This document shows, piece after piece, positions 7,942-17,858 of a stretch of 34,169 bases of DNA (within the stretch, counting starts at the first letter, position 1; every line of letters starts with the position of its first letter). A program made the position numbers and the translations under genes. The DNA is taken from contig CANPZX010000009.1 in NCBI GenBank assembly GCA_947589195.1, forward strand, positions 1-34,169. Reading direction: 5' to 3'. The notes beneath the pieces are model-generated. The model saw only the letters and a program-made list of their open reading frames with translations. It did no database searches and was not told the DNA's origin. This stretch comes from an uncultured Bacilli bacterium. GTDB lineage: Bacteria > Bacillota_I > Bacilli_A > RF39 > UBA660.

Positions 7942-9144
7942 TTATATTTTTCTAGTTAAAGTCTTTCCAGCCTTAAACTTACAATCATTAGCACAATCAA
8001 AATCCGGAAAAGTACATCTTGCCCCATGTGAATATTTTTCAATATCTAAAGCAAGAGGATCATTAGCTTCTTCTAAAGCTTTTTTATATTTAAGTAAAGT
8101 TTCTTTAGTTTGAAGCATAATTTCAAGTTGAGCTGCCGAACATAATCTTTCTTTACACTTTAAAATAAAATCTTCATATTTTCCCACTTCACTAATTCGA
8201 ACTAATTCACCTTGAGGATTCACATTTCTTACTATTTGCATATCCGAAAGCCATTCATCAACTAACACTTTTTCCCCTTCAATAATTGGTGGTACAAAAT
8301 ATTCTTTTTCTTTTAATATTTCCATTTGATAATCAAGAGTTCTATGTCTATGAGCTTGAGCAAGTTGAGCAAAAGATCCTTTATATCTTGTAGAATATAC
8401 ATCTCCAAAATACTCTTTCTTTTTATCTAAATTATTTCCAAATAAAGATATTTCTCTATATTTTTCATTTTTCATTAATCTTATATCTAAAACATTTAAT
8501 CTCTCTAATTCATCTAAAAATTGTCTCATATAATAAGCTAACTTTAATTCAAACAAATCATTAATATTAACTTCATCTATATAATTTTGCATCCAAGTAG
8601 CAATATAATTAATTTGTCTTAAAGAAGTAGAATAAATCATTTGCGTTGGCATAAATACCGTTACTAAATATCTAGCATTTTCTTGAGCTAATTTTTGAAT
8701 TTTCGCATCATTATAAATATAACCATATTGTTCTTTAATTCTAACTTTAAATATATTAATCCATTTATTATAAAGTCTTTCTTCATCTTCCGTAATAATT
8801 GAACCATCTTGTCTTACTACCGGTGTATATCTTGCTGATTTTTCACTAGTTGTATATTGATGCTCATTATTTAAAACCATTGCTAATATTTTAGGTATAT
8901 TTTGCAAATTAAAATTTATTAAAATATGATCATATACACTATGATGCCCATTTTCTAATGTCATATTTACTCTACGTATCGTTTTTTCCCTTGGTTCATT
9001 TTCTAAATGAGAAAAACCCTCTTTATCATAACAAACACCCGCTATTTTACCAGCTAAATTAAGAGCTTCATCTTTATTAAACGTCCCATCAGTTTTTAAA
9101 AATAGATTAGGCAAAATATCTATTTTAATTTTTGTTTTCTTCAT
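7942..9144 (-). CDS. thyX: Divergent FAD-dependent thymidylate synthase
   Basis: ENGHHSVYDHILINF, TTSEKSARYTPV, AQAHRHRTLDYQ are ThyX hallmarks, but the motif is split. Confidence 0.8.
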   Translation of the reverse strand: MKKTKIKIDILPNLFLKTDGTFNKDEALNLAGKIAGVCYDKEGFSHLENEPREKTIRRVNMTLENGHHSVYDHILINFNLQNIPKILAMVLNNEHQYTTSEKSARYTPVVRQDGSIITEDEERLYNKWINIFKVRIKEQYGYIYNDAKIQKLAQENARYLVTVFMPTQMIYSTSLRQINYIATWMQNYIDEVNINDLFELKLAYYMRQFLDELERLNVLDIRLMKNEKYREISLFGNNLDKKKEYFGDVYSTRYKGSFAQLAQAHRHRTLDYQMEILKEKEYFVPPIIEGEKVLVDEWLSDMQIVRNVNPQGELVRISEVGKYEDFILKCKERLCSAAQLEIMLQTKETLLKYKKALEEANDPLALDIEKYSHGARCTFPDFDCANDCKFKAGKTLTRKI

Positions 9145-9245
9145 TTTTTTCCTCCTTAATGATATTTTCCCTTTCTTATTCTTTTGTCAATATATCTTAT
9201 TTTATCAAGCAATTAAATCCAATTCTATATTAAGAAGATACTTTT

Positions 9246-10457
9246 TTATTTTTCTTTAGAAACACTTTCCCCTGCTATTAAACCACTCATCCAAGCAAAA
9301 CCTAAATTATAACCTCCACAATCACCATCTACATCTAATAATTCACCGACAATATAAAGATTTTTAATTTTTCTTGATTCCATTGTTTCCGGATTAATTT
9401 CCTTTAAACTAATTCCCCCACGACAAACTTGCGAATAGTCATAATCTTTGGTTCCGGAAATTTTAATTCTAAAATCTAAAAGTAAATTAACTACTTTTTC
9501 TTTTATAACATTTTCCCACTTTGTATTAGTATCAATATTTAATATTTTTAAAATTACATTAACTATCTTATAATTTAAAAAACCTTCTAAAATATTACTT
9601 AAACTATAATTAATTAATCTTTCTTCAGCTTCATCTAAATATTTAATTAATGCTTTTTTATCTTGTTTAAACCATGGTACTAAATTAATCCCTATTTCTA
9701 CTTTCTTTTTTTCATTTAAATATTGGTTAACTTCCCCACTTAAATTAAAACTACATATGCCACTTATTCCTAAATTAGTAAATTGAACTTCCCCCATTTC
9801 TTGCTTAACTAAATTATCATCAACAATTAAATTTAAAATAACATTACTTCTAACTCCCTCTAAATCTTTTAAATATTTACTTTCTCCTATTATTGGAACT
9901 AAAGAAGGATATATTTTAGTTATATTATAACCTAATTTTTTAGCTAATTCATAACCATTACCATCTGATCCCGTTTTAGGCATCGCTTTAGAACCGGTAG
10001 CTAAAATAACAGCCTCAGCTTTATAAGAATTTTTATCAGTTATAATTGTAAAATTAGAAGAACAAACTATATCTTTAACTTTTTCTTCATAAATAAAATT
10101 AACATTTAAGTTTTTAGCTGTATTAAAAAGGGCATTAACTACACTTATAGCCTGATTAGTAAAAGGATAATAATAACCATTTATAATCTTAGGTACTATT
10201 CCTATACTATCAAAAAAAGGTAAAACTAAATCTTTAGATTTAGAAAGTATAATTTTAACCATATCTATATTATTAGAATGATATTTTTCTAAACTTTGAT
10301 CTTCATTCCAATAATTACATCTTCCATTACCTGTTAATAATAGTTTCTTTCCTACTTTTTTATTTTGTTCAATAACATGAACTTTAAATCCCCTTCTTGC
10401 TAAAATAATTGCACTAGTTAACCCTGATGCCCCAGCTCCAATTATATAAACGTTCAT
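9246..10457 (-). CDS. HI0933/BaiN-family NAD(P)/FAD-dependent oxidoreductase
   Basis: MNVYIIGAGASGLTSAIILARRG; GKKLLLTGNGRCN; VCRGGISLKEINPETMESRKIKNLYIVGELLDVDGDCGGYNLGFAW. Confidence 0.88.
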   Translation of the reverse strand: MNVYIIGAGASGLTSAIILARRGFKVHVIEQNKKVGKKLLLTGNGRCNYWNEDQSLEKYHSNNIDMVKIILSKSKDLVLPFFDSIGIVPKIINGYYYPFTNQAISVVNALFNTAKNLNVNFIYEEKVKDIVCSSNFTIITDKNSYKAEAVILATGSKAMPKTGSDGNGYELAKKLGYNITKIYPSLVPIIGESKYLKDLEGVRSNVILNLIVDDNLVKQEMGEVQFTNLGISGICSFNLSGEVNQYLNEKKKVEIGINLVPWFKQDKKALIKYLDEAEERLINYSLSNILEGFLNYKIVNVILKILNIDTNTKWENVIKEKVVNLLLDFRIKISGTKDYDYSQVCRGGISLKEINPETMESRKIKNLYIVGELLDVDGDCGGYNLGFAWMSGLIAGESVSKEK

Positions 10458-10546
10458 AACACCACCATCTTCATTATATCAAAAATTCTAGTGTTATTTA
10501 ATAATTCGTGATATAATGCAATCGATATATGAGGAGGTGCAAACTT

Positions 10547-10663
10547 TTGAAAACCCTAAAAAAGAATTTACCAGATGGTGTTAAAAAGCAATTTTCTACT
10601 GTCAAAGGAGTAAAAGTAAGACTTATTAATAAAAATTTAAAGAAAAATAAAAAGACTAAATAA
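10547..10663 (+). CDS. Basic 38-aa small ORF (TTG start), not in the ORF track
   Basis: gaggaggtg SD; MKTLKKNLPDGVKKQFSTVKGVKVRLINKNLKKNKKTK*; upstream gatataat -10-like box. Confidence 0.55.
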   Translation: MKTLKKNLPDGVKKQFSTVKGVKVRLINKNLKKNKKTK

Positions 10664-10683
10664 ACAAAAAATTAGTCTTTTTT
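10654..10683. terminator. Shared bidirectional terminator
   Basis: agactaaataaacaaaaaattagtcttttt between convergent ORFs. Confidence 0.65.
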
Positions 10684-11328
10684 TATAGTTCTTTTTAAAG
10701 CATTATTATCTATATTTGAAAGATATTCTTCTTTACTTATAAATTTAATATAATCATTTTCATAATAATAGTAACCAAGAATATAATTAGGATTAATATA
10801 ATTATAACCATCTCTTTCTTCATATATAACTATATTATCATTTTTAGGAATATTAACTAAAACTCCTCTTATAATATTAGGATAATCATATTTTAAAGTT
10901 ACAACTGAAAAAATTGCACTATTTAAATAAGTTAAACATTTATTTTCTCTTGTTTTATAATTAGAGCCAAACTTTAAACCACCTTTAAAAATTTCATCTA
11001 TAGATTGTTCTTGGTCTAAATTAGTAAATTTTTGCACTGCTAAAATATGATCTTCATCTTTAATTAATTCTTCTAATTTTAAACCATATTCTAAAGATAT
11101 AAATGGTGGTCGATTATCAATATTTTCATAAGTAGCCAAGAAATTCTTAATATTAAAATTTTTATAATGGATATTATTTAATTTAGCTAAATTATCTTGA
11201 CAACACATCAAATAATAATTACCATCTACTTTTTGTTTTTCTTGATAATATTTAACTCGTTCTTCCAGTATTTCTCTTTGAGTTTTAATTTGTTCTTTTT
11301 TAAATTTATTTAATAAAGTTTTTTTCAT
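10672..11328 (-). CDS. Hypothetical protein
   Basis: 218-aa ORF, no family recognised. Confidence 0.7.
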   Translation of the reverse strand: MKKTLLNKFKKEQIKTQREILEERVKYYQEKQKVDGNYYLMCCQDNLAKLNNIHYKNFNIKNFLATYENIDNRPPFISLEYGLKLEELIKDEDHILAVQKFTNLDQEQSIDEIFKGGLKFGSNYKTRENKCLTYLNSAIFSVVTLKYDYPNIIRGVLVNIPKNDNIVIYEERDGYNYINPNYILGYYYYENDYIKFISKEEYLSNIDNNALKRTIKKD

Positions 11329-11362
11329 AAAATCACCGTACGATATAGTATATCATATAATT

Positions 11363-12667
11363 CTACTTTTGTGCGCGAAAAGTTAAATAAGTATATTTTA
11401 AATTAGCATTATACTCTTTTAACTCCTTAAATAACCTTTCTTCTTCATTATTTAGTACTTCATACCAAGAATAAAAAGTAATATTTTTATACCCACAACT
11501 TTCTAATAAACTTTGAATACTTTTTTTATTACCTAAATAAGTATTAAAACTTAAATCTTCTTCTTTTAATAATTTATAAATATTTTTAATATTACTTATA
11601 TTAGGCATTTCACCTATTATATAACCATCACTTGTTAATAATTCTTTTAATTGTTTTAAAAAAATACTTGGTTCTTTCATATTTTTTAGAGTATCTTTAA
11701 TTAAAATACAATCATAAGTTTCTTTAACTTCATCTATATTATTATAAACTTTACCAAATAAAGAAGCCCATTTGGTAGTTAAAGGATTTAAAGAAATTCC
11801 CCAAAATTCCCCTGATGGATAAATATATTTTAAAGCTAACATATTAGTTCCTATCCCACAATCAAAATCTAATATTTTATGAGGATTAGTTATCAGGGGA
11901 AAAGAAGCACTTTTTACTTCATCAAATAAAAATGTTTCAAACCCCCATTTATTTTTAAAATATTCTCTATTTTTATTTAAGATAGGATAAAATTCATTTA
12001 AATTTTTCCGAAAAGTTGTTCCTAAATAATGATGAATAAAACTATCATGACATAACATTAATTTATAACCTAAACTAAGTATTCTTAAACTTAAATCATT
12101 ATCTTCAATATAGCCTGGAGTATAGGCTTCATCTAAAAAGCACAATTCATTCATTACATCTCGTTTAATTAATAAACAATAACCAATTAAAAAGTTTTTT
12201 TCTTCCCATTTATCTTTATTAGATATATTATTTTTGAATGCTAATTCTTGCATTTCTTCTAAAGTATTATAACTAAAATCTACGCCTTGTCTATTTTCAT
12301 CGTTATTACTTACAGCTCCGACAGCCCCGATTAAATTATCACTATTTAAACATATTTTCAAATTATCTAACCAATTAGAAGTTGTAATAGTATCATTATT
12401 TAAAAATAATATATCGTTATCCAATTCTGCAAATTTTAAAGCTTGATTTACTCCTTTTGGAAAACCTAAATTTTCATCATTATATATTATCTTATAACTA
12501 TCCTCATAATTTTCTAACCATTCTTTAGTTCCATCTATTGAATTATTATCGACAATAATTATTTCATAAGTATCTTTTTTGGTATATTTTACAATACTTT
12601 CTAAACATTTTTTAGTATATTCTAAATTATTATAAGTAAGTATTATTATTGATGTTTTTGTCTCCAT
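11363..12667 (-). CDS. Family 2 glycosyltransferase fused to a C-terminal SAM methyltransferase-like domain
   Basis: TSIIILTYNNLEYTKKCLESI...IIIVDNNSIDGT...ENLGFPKGVNQ; C-terminal KILDFDCGIGTNML. Confidence 0.85.
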   Translation of the reverse strand: METKTSIIILTYNNLEYTKKCLESIVKYTKKDTYEIIIVDNNSIDGTKEWLENYEDSYKIIYNDENLGFPKGVNQALKFAELDNDILFLNNDTITTSNWLDNLKICLNSDNLIGAVGAVSNNDENRQGVDFSYNTLEEMQELAFKNNISNKDKWEEKNFLIGYCLLIKRDVMNELCFLDEAYTPGYIEDNDLSLRILSLGYKLMLCHDSFIHHYLGTTFRKNLNEFYPILNKNREYFKNKWGFETFLFDEVKSASFPLITNPHKILDFDCGIGTNMLALKYIYPSGEFWGISLNPLTTKWASLFGKVYNNIDEVKETYDCILIKDTLKNMKEPSIFLKQLKELLTSDGYIIGEMPNISNIKNIYKLLKEEDLSFNTYLGNKKSIQSLLESCGYKNITFYSWYEVLNNEEERLFKELKEYNANLKYTYLTFRAQK

Positions 12668-12719
12668 ATAAATCTCCTTTATAAATATATATGTTTTCGA
12701 AAAATAAAAAAAACTAGTT

Positions 12720-13472
12720 TTACATCACTAGTCCACCATCTACTTGAATAATTGTTCCCGTTGTAAACTTTGCTTCGTCACTTGCTAGATATAAGTAAGC
12801 CCCCACTAGATCCTCACATTCTGCAATTTTATGAAGGGGTGTCATTTTAATAAGCATATCTTTCATATCTTGACTTACACTATCTCTCATCATATCAGTC
12901 TCAACTACTCCCGGAGCTACCGCATTTACCCGAATATTATACATTCCTAATTCCTTGGCTAAAGATTTAGTTATACCATTCACGGCAAACTTACTAGCAG
13001 CATAACTTACTTGATTCCTTCCCCCATTAATTCCTACCATACTACTCGTATTAATTATAACTCCTCCGGTTTCTTTCATATATTTAACAACTTCTCTTGT
13101 GGTTTTTAAAAGGCCAAAGACATTTACCTCAAACATATTATAAAAATCTTCATCAGTACTATCTAATAAAGAAACATTGGATGTAATCCCAGCATTATTA
13201 ACTAAAATATCGATATGCCCCCATTTTTTAATAACTTTATCAACCATTTCTTGAATACTTAAAGTACTTTTCATATCTACCCCGACAGGTAATATATAAT
13301 CTTCTTTTAAATCCATTTCTTTTTGTAAATTATCTATCGCTTTTAAAGCATTCTCTTCTTTACTCCCACATATTACTACTTTAGCTCCATTTTCTAAAAA
13401 ACTCTTAACTATTTGGTATCCTATTCCCCTAGAACTACCCGTTATAATTGCTACTTTCCCTTCTAATTTCAT
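12720..13472 (-). CDS. fabG: 3-oxoacyl-ACP reductase / SDR
   Basis: TGSSRGIG, NNAG, YAASK and C-terminal GTIIQVDGGLVM. Confidence 0.85.
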   Translation of the reverse strand: MKLEGKVAIITGSSRGIGYQIVKSFLENGAKVVICGSKEENALKAIDNLQKEMDLKEDYILPVGVDMKSTLSIQEMVDKVIKKWGHIDILVNNAGITSNVSLLDSTDEDFYNMFEVNVFGLLKTTREVVKYMKETGGVIINTSSMVGINGGRNQVSYAASKFAVNGITKSLAKELGMYNIRVNAVAPGVVETDMMRDSVSQDMKDMLIKMTPLHKIAECEDLVGAYLYLASDEAKFTTGTIIQVDGGLVM

Positions 13473-13594
13473 ACTCTAATCCTTTCTTTTTTAATTATAA
13501 CTTATTTTCTTAATTATTGTTAAAATTCTTTAAATTAAATAATAATTTAGTAATATTTTTTTCTTAATTGGACACTTTATTATTAGGTGAGAAA

Positions 13595-14263
13595 ATGGAA
13601 ATTATTATTCGTTCGATAGTTATGTTTATTGCTTTATTTGTAATTGTTAAACTATTAGGTAAAAAACAAATCAAAAATCTTACTTTATATGATTATATTT
13701 TAAGTATTACAATTGGATCTATTGCCGCGGATACTATTATTAGTTTAGATACTCCCTTAGGTGATGGACTTACTGCTCTCATAATTTTTGGCTTAATTGG
13801 TTATATTGTTTCCCTATTAACTTATCAAAATCATAATTTAGAAGAAATTATTGATGGTGAACCCATTATTTTATTTGAAAATAATAATTTTAATTATGCT
13901 AATTTAGAAACCGCCAAATTAAGTGTCGCTAAAGTTTTAGAGAATTGTCGCTTAAAAGGTTGCTTTGATATCAATGAACTTGACTGTGCCATATTAGAAC
14001 CATCTGGTGATATATCAATTCTTTTAAAAGGAAATGCTCAACCTTTAACTAGTAATGATTTAAAAAAGAAAAATAGCCCCAAACAAACATTAAGTCATTT
14101 AATAATTGTAGATGGTATTCTTAATGAAGAAGAACTTGTAAAAGCCAAAAAAAGTAAAAGTTGGTTAAACAATTACTTAAAGACTAAAAAAGAAAAAATC
14201 GAAAATATTATGCTTCTATCTATTGATAAAAATAATAAAGTAACTATTTTAAATCGTAACTAA
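13595..14263 (+). CDS. DUF421 (YetF-like) membrane protein
   Basis: KLLGKKQIKNLTLYDYILSITIGSIAADTIIS; ATG 13595 with aggtgag upstream. Confidence 0.85.
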   Translation: MEIIIRSIVMFIALFVIVKLLGKKQIKNLTLYDYILSITIGSIAADTIISLDTPLGDGLTALIIFGLIGYIVSLLTYQNHNLEEIIDGEPIILFENNNFNYANLETAKLSVAKVLENCRLKGCFDINELDCAILEPSGDISILLKGNAQPLTSNDLKKKNSPKQTLSHLIIVDGILNEEELVKAKKSKSWLNNYLKTKKEKIENIMLLSIDKNNKVTILNRN

Positions 14264-14380
14264 AATAGAATCTTTTTTTCTATTGAAAATATTTCTTACA
14301 TTCCTACTAATTTTATGATATAAACATAATCTGATTTTGATTTCAAAGATTTAAGACTCATTTAGAACTTAGACAAATCA

Positions 14381-15130
14381 TTATTTTATAATAAAATTAA
14401 TAGTTTCTTTTAAAGCCAAGTCCATACTATTTTCATCATGAAATCCATGATCAGCATTTTTAATCAATACTAATTTAGAATTTTTACATTTTTTAGAAAT
14501 TTTTATAGAAGATTTATAATTTACATAAGAATCATTAGTACCATGAATAAACAATTTGGGAACCTCCCATTTATATAAATTTTTATAGGCAAAATATTTT
14601 CTTTCATCGACAAAATAATTGTAACTTAATTTTATTCCTTTTTCTATACAATAATATCCTTGTCTTTTAGCTATTTTTTCCTTTTTTGAAGGTAAATTAA
14701 AGATTTTCCTAAAATAGTCTAAGGCGCCATACCAGAGAACTATTTTTTTTATGTTAAATTGATTATAATTGACAAGAGATATAATTCTTGCACCCATACT
14801 ACATCCGATTAATATAAAATCTTTAAATCCATAGTCTACTTCCATTTTATATAATGTATCATTTAGATTATTAACCATATTTGTAACAGTATAATCTGAC
14901 ATATTTCCAGAAGATTCTCCACATGCAATAAAATCAAATCTAAAATTATTAATATTAGACTTTGATAACATATCAGCTAATAGTGTTGTTGGTCTAGAAT
15001 CCTTACTACTGGTTCGTGCATGACAAATGATAACTAACTCATTCGTGTTATTAACTTTATTTAGTATTCCGCACAACTTTGTCTTACCTGAAAAATAAAA
15101 TATTTTTCCTTTCATATTTTTATCATCCAA
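14381..15130 (-). CDS. Alpha/beta hydrolase
   Basis: LIGCSMGARI nucleophile elbow, C-terminal NADHGFHDE. Confidence 0.85.
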   Translation of the reverse strand: MDDKNMKGKIFYFSGKTKLCGILNKVNNTNELVIICHARTSSKDSRPTTLLADMLSKSNINNFRFDFIACGESSGNMSDYTVTNMVNNLNDTLYKMEVDYGFKDFILIGCSMGARIISLVNYNQFNIKKIVLWYGALDYFRKIFNLPSKKEKIAKRQGYYCIEKGIKLSYNYFVDERKYFAYKNLYKWEVPKLFIHGTNDSYVNYKSSIKISKKCKNSKLVLIKNADHGFHDENSMDLALKETINFIIK

Positions 15131-15302
15131 TTCTATTTTTTCAAATATTGCATATTTAGTTTATCAATATGCAAATATGTTTCCTCAATTGTCATAAATT
15201 TAGTAAGTGTTGAATAAAGAACGCTTGCTTGATATAGCTTTATTAGGAATTATTTAATAGTTGGGTGCTACCTCTATCTTTACAGATTGGAGGTGATGCT
15301 TA

Positions 15303-15386
15303 ATGAATAAGAAAGATTTTTTAATCTTTGCTTTAATCGTTGCCATCCTTTTACTTATAGCATTACTTTTCGTAATTCTAAATTAA
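15303..15386 (+). CDS. Candidate type I toxin, 27-aa single-TM peptide
   Basis: MNKKDFLIFALIVAILLLIALLFVILN*; strong ggaggtgat SD; 5' agttgggtgc (15259-15268) complementary to 3' gcacctaact (15391-15400). Confidence 0.6.
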   Translation: MNKKDFLIFALIVAILLLIALLFVILN

Positions 15387-15445
15387 AAGTGCACCTAACT
15401 CAAACAGTTTAAATTAGGTGCTACACAAGTCATTTGGGTAACACT

Positions 15446-15480
15446 CAACACTGCAATATTGAATGTTCCTTTTTTATTTT
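15446..15480 (+). terminator. Rho-independent terminator after the small ORF
   Basis: aacactcaa...ttgaatgtt stem followed by ccttttttatttt. Confidence 0.55.
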
Positions 15481-15510
15481 ATGCAAGTTTTCCGAGTTTA
15501 CAATCAATTT

Positions 15511-15860
15511 TGGTGGAGCAGAGGGGATTCGGACCCCTGTCCAATATACCCTATCATACAATTTCTACAAGTTTAGCTAGATTTTTTATTTCATTATATA
15601 ACTGGCTATAGCTTACCTATTATATAACTAGTTTAATAAATATTCATTATTTAATCTTAAACAAATTAAATAATATATCTTATATAAGCGAACCTCTAAA
15701 CTATCCTATAAGCAAAATAATCTAGAAGTCTCCAAGCCTTTAACTAGGCAAATACAGGAGTGAAACCTTTAGTTTCGTTATTTATTTTTGGGTGCATTTA
15801 AGGTATGCCTACCACTTGCCATCATATGTAGTAATAACTGTCGAAACCAAATACTGCCCC
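15511..15860 (-). ncRNA. ssrA: tmRNA (ssrA)
   Basis: RC 5' GGGGCAGTATTTGGTTTCGACAG...; 3' GGACAGGGGTCCGAATCCCCTCTGCTCCACCA; acceptor GGGGCAG/CTGCTCC; tag frame ends ...KINNETKGFTPVFA*. Confidence 0.95.
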
Positions 15861-15960
15861 ATATAAGGTTATTTTATCATAAAATAGCCCCTAATATCAA
15901 TAAAATTAGACAAAAGGATTTATATCGTGTATAATATGGGACAAAAAAGAAGGAATATTT

Positions 15961-16524
15961 ATGTATGAAGATAAAAATATTAAAATAACCAAACGGGTTA
16001 AGCCTAAAAAAATCAAAGAAAAAAAAGTTAAAGTTAAGAAAACTTCTTCTAAAAGAAACAAAATTCATCTATCAAATATCGAACCAATTTTTAAAAATGT
16101 TAATTGGAAAGTAGTCTTAATAAAATTAATTATTCTCTTTGCTATTTTAACTTTAATTGTCTTTACTATTTCCCGAATTCAAAATATAAATAAAAACGAT
16201 AATAATAGTAAATCAACCGAGAATTACCAAGAAAATTTATCTTATTTAACAGATACACTATTAAATTACTATAATTTGAAAAAGCTTCCTAAAAAAACTA
16301 ATGATTCTGTATCAATGATTTTTCAAGAAATGTTCGATTTTAATATTATTAAAGAAATAAAACCTAATGAAACAGAAAATTATGACTTACGTAATAGTTA
16401 TATTATTATTACTAAAGAAAATGAAGACTTTAAATTTAAAATCAATTTAAAATGGAGTAATAATGAACTTATATTTACGCAATATATCACTTGTACCGAA
16501 AAAAATTGTACATTAAAAAAATAA
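15961..16524 (+). CDS. Membrane-anchored hypothetical protein, basic N-terminus
   Basis: Lys-rich N-terminus then VVLIKLIILFAILTLIVFTIS TM. Confidence 0.7.
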   Translation: MYEDKNIKITKRVKPKKIKEKKVKVKKTSSKRNKIHLSNIEPIFKNVNWKVVLIKLIILFAILTLIVFTISRIQNINKNDNNSKSTENYQENLSYLTDTLLNYYNLKKLPKKTNDSVSMIFQEMFDFNIIKEIKPNETENYDLRNSYIIITKENEDFKFKINLKWSNNELIFTQYITCTEKNCTLKK

Positions 16525-16540
16525 CTAAAAAGTTATTTTT

Positions 16541-16729
16541 TTAATTGGGATTATTTGAATCATCCATATTCATATTAACATTATTATTTTCGTCTTTACT
16601 AGCTAATGTTCCATCTTCTTTTCGTTCATTAGTATCTACTAAATAGCCAATTAAAGCAAAAATTAAAATTAAAGTAATAACTAAAAACCAAATATAATTA
16701 TTTACCAAAAAATCAATTAAAGCTTCCAT
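16541..16729 (-). CDS. Small single-TM protein, 62 aa
   Basis: MEALIDFLVNNYIWFLVITLILIFALIGYLVD; aggagg upstream. Confidence 0.65.
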   Translation of the reverse strand: MEALIDFLVNNYIWFLVITLILIFALIGYLVDTNERKEDGTLASKDENNNVNMNMDDSNNPN

Positions 16730-16763
16730 ATAGTCCTCCTTTTAAATTTTATGATTACTAAAG

Positions 16764-17858
16764 TTATGAAATACTTAAAGTTTGGTTCATTGGTTGAATT
16801 TGAATATAAGTATTACCATCATTAACTTGAAGTTCTTTGCCATCTAAAGTTTTATAAACAGTTTTGCCTCCTCTTGTTTTCTTTTCCCAAGTAATAGGTA
16901 TTGCATAACCTTCACTAATATAATAACCTTTCCCACTGCCAATATTATTTAAATTTTGTCTTCCTTTAGCATCACCACTTATTGTATCATTACTTACTTG
17001 ATAAGTAATGATATTTTTCGCAGTATATTGTTTTTTGGTCACATAATCAATATGGGCTTCCCCATTCACACTTCGTTTATAATTTTTATTTTCAGCATCA
17101 TATTCATAACTAGTTGTCGCGGAAGAAGAATATTTAATAGACACTTTATTAGCCGGAATGGCTCCTTCTTTAGTTTGCATATCTAATTCATCAACACTAT
17201 AATTTAAAAGGGGTTTAACGGTCGTGGTATCGCGATAACCAAATTTTTTAATAGCTTTCTTAATTAACTCCATCGAAGTAAAGGCCCGGTGTTCCGTACT
17301 GACATTTAAAGAATTATCTTTCCAAAAATAGGTACTACCATAATATAAACCATTAATATTATTAATGCCTAATTTTTTAATATCTGCTTGCGCTTGTTCA
17401 CTAAATCCCCAATGAACATATATTGCATCATTTTCTAAAGCGTAGTCTAAATAATAATGTCTTGAACTTCTTATCGAACCAATTCGAGCTGTCTCGGCAT
17501 CTTTATAAAGAGCCATTAAGCGGGTGATGCCACCTTCAACAATCATTTCATAAACCATATAAGCATCTTGTAAACCACTGTGATATTTTCTGGCTACTTT
17601 AATATTATTAATCATCACGGCGATAGGTCGACTATTACTATTTAAATCCAAAATTTGTAATTTCTTTTCAGAAACAGTTGGCGTACTAGTTTCACTATCA
17701 CTATTATTTTGCGAATTATCAATTTGACTATCGGTAGTTTCTGGTTTTTCTTGACCAAACATTTTATAAGTTAAAAAGCCCCCACCTAAAACTAAAATGC
17801 CTATTAATATATATAATCCAACTTTTACTTTTAATTTCACATTAACCACCATCCTCAT
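16764..17858 (-). CDS. DUF3048 (YerB-like) protein; start codon uncertain
   Basis: RPIAVMINNIKVARKYHSGLQDAYMVYEMIVEGGITRLMALYKD. Confidence 0.85.
   Translation of the reverse strand: MRMVVNVKLKVKVGLYILIGILVLGGGFLTYKMFGQEKPETTDSQIDNSQNNSDSETSTPTVSEKKLQILDLNSNSRPIAVMINNIKVARKYHSGLQDAYMVYEMIVEGGITRLMALYKDAETARIGSIRSSRHYYLDYALENDAIYVHWGFSEQAQADIKKLGINNINGLYYGSTYFWKDNSLNVSTEHRAFTSMELIKKAIKKFGYRDTTTVKPLLNYSVDELDMQTKEGAIPANKVSIKYSSSATTSYEYDAENKNYKRSVNGEAHIDYVTKKQYTAKNIITYQVSNDTISGDAKGRQNLNNIGSGKGYYISEGYAIPITWEKKTRGGKTVYKTLDGKELQVNDGNTYIQIQPMNQTLSIS

Noticed and set aside
7737-7955. Plus-strand 72-aa ORF
   Set aside because: Runs through the attR repeat and terminator; no convincing SD; overlaps the thyX 3' end.
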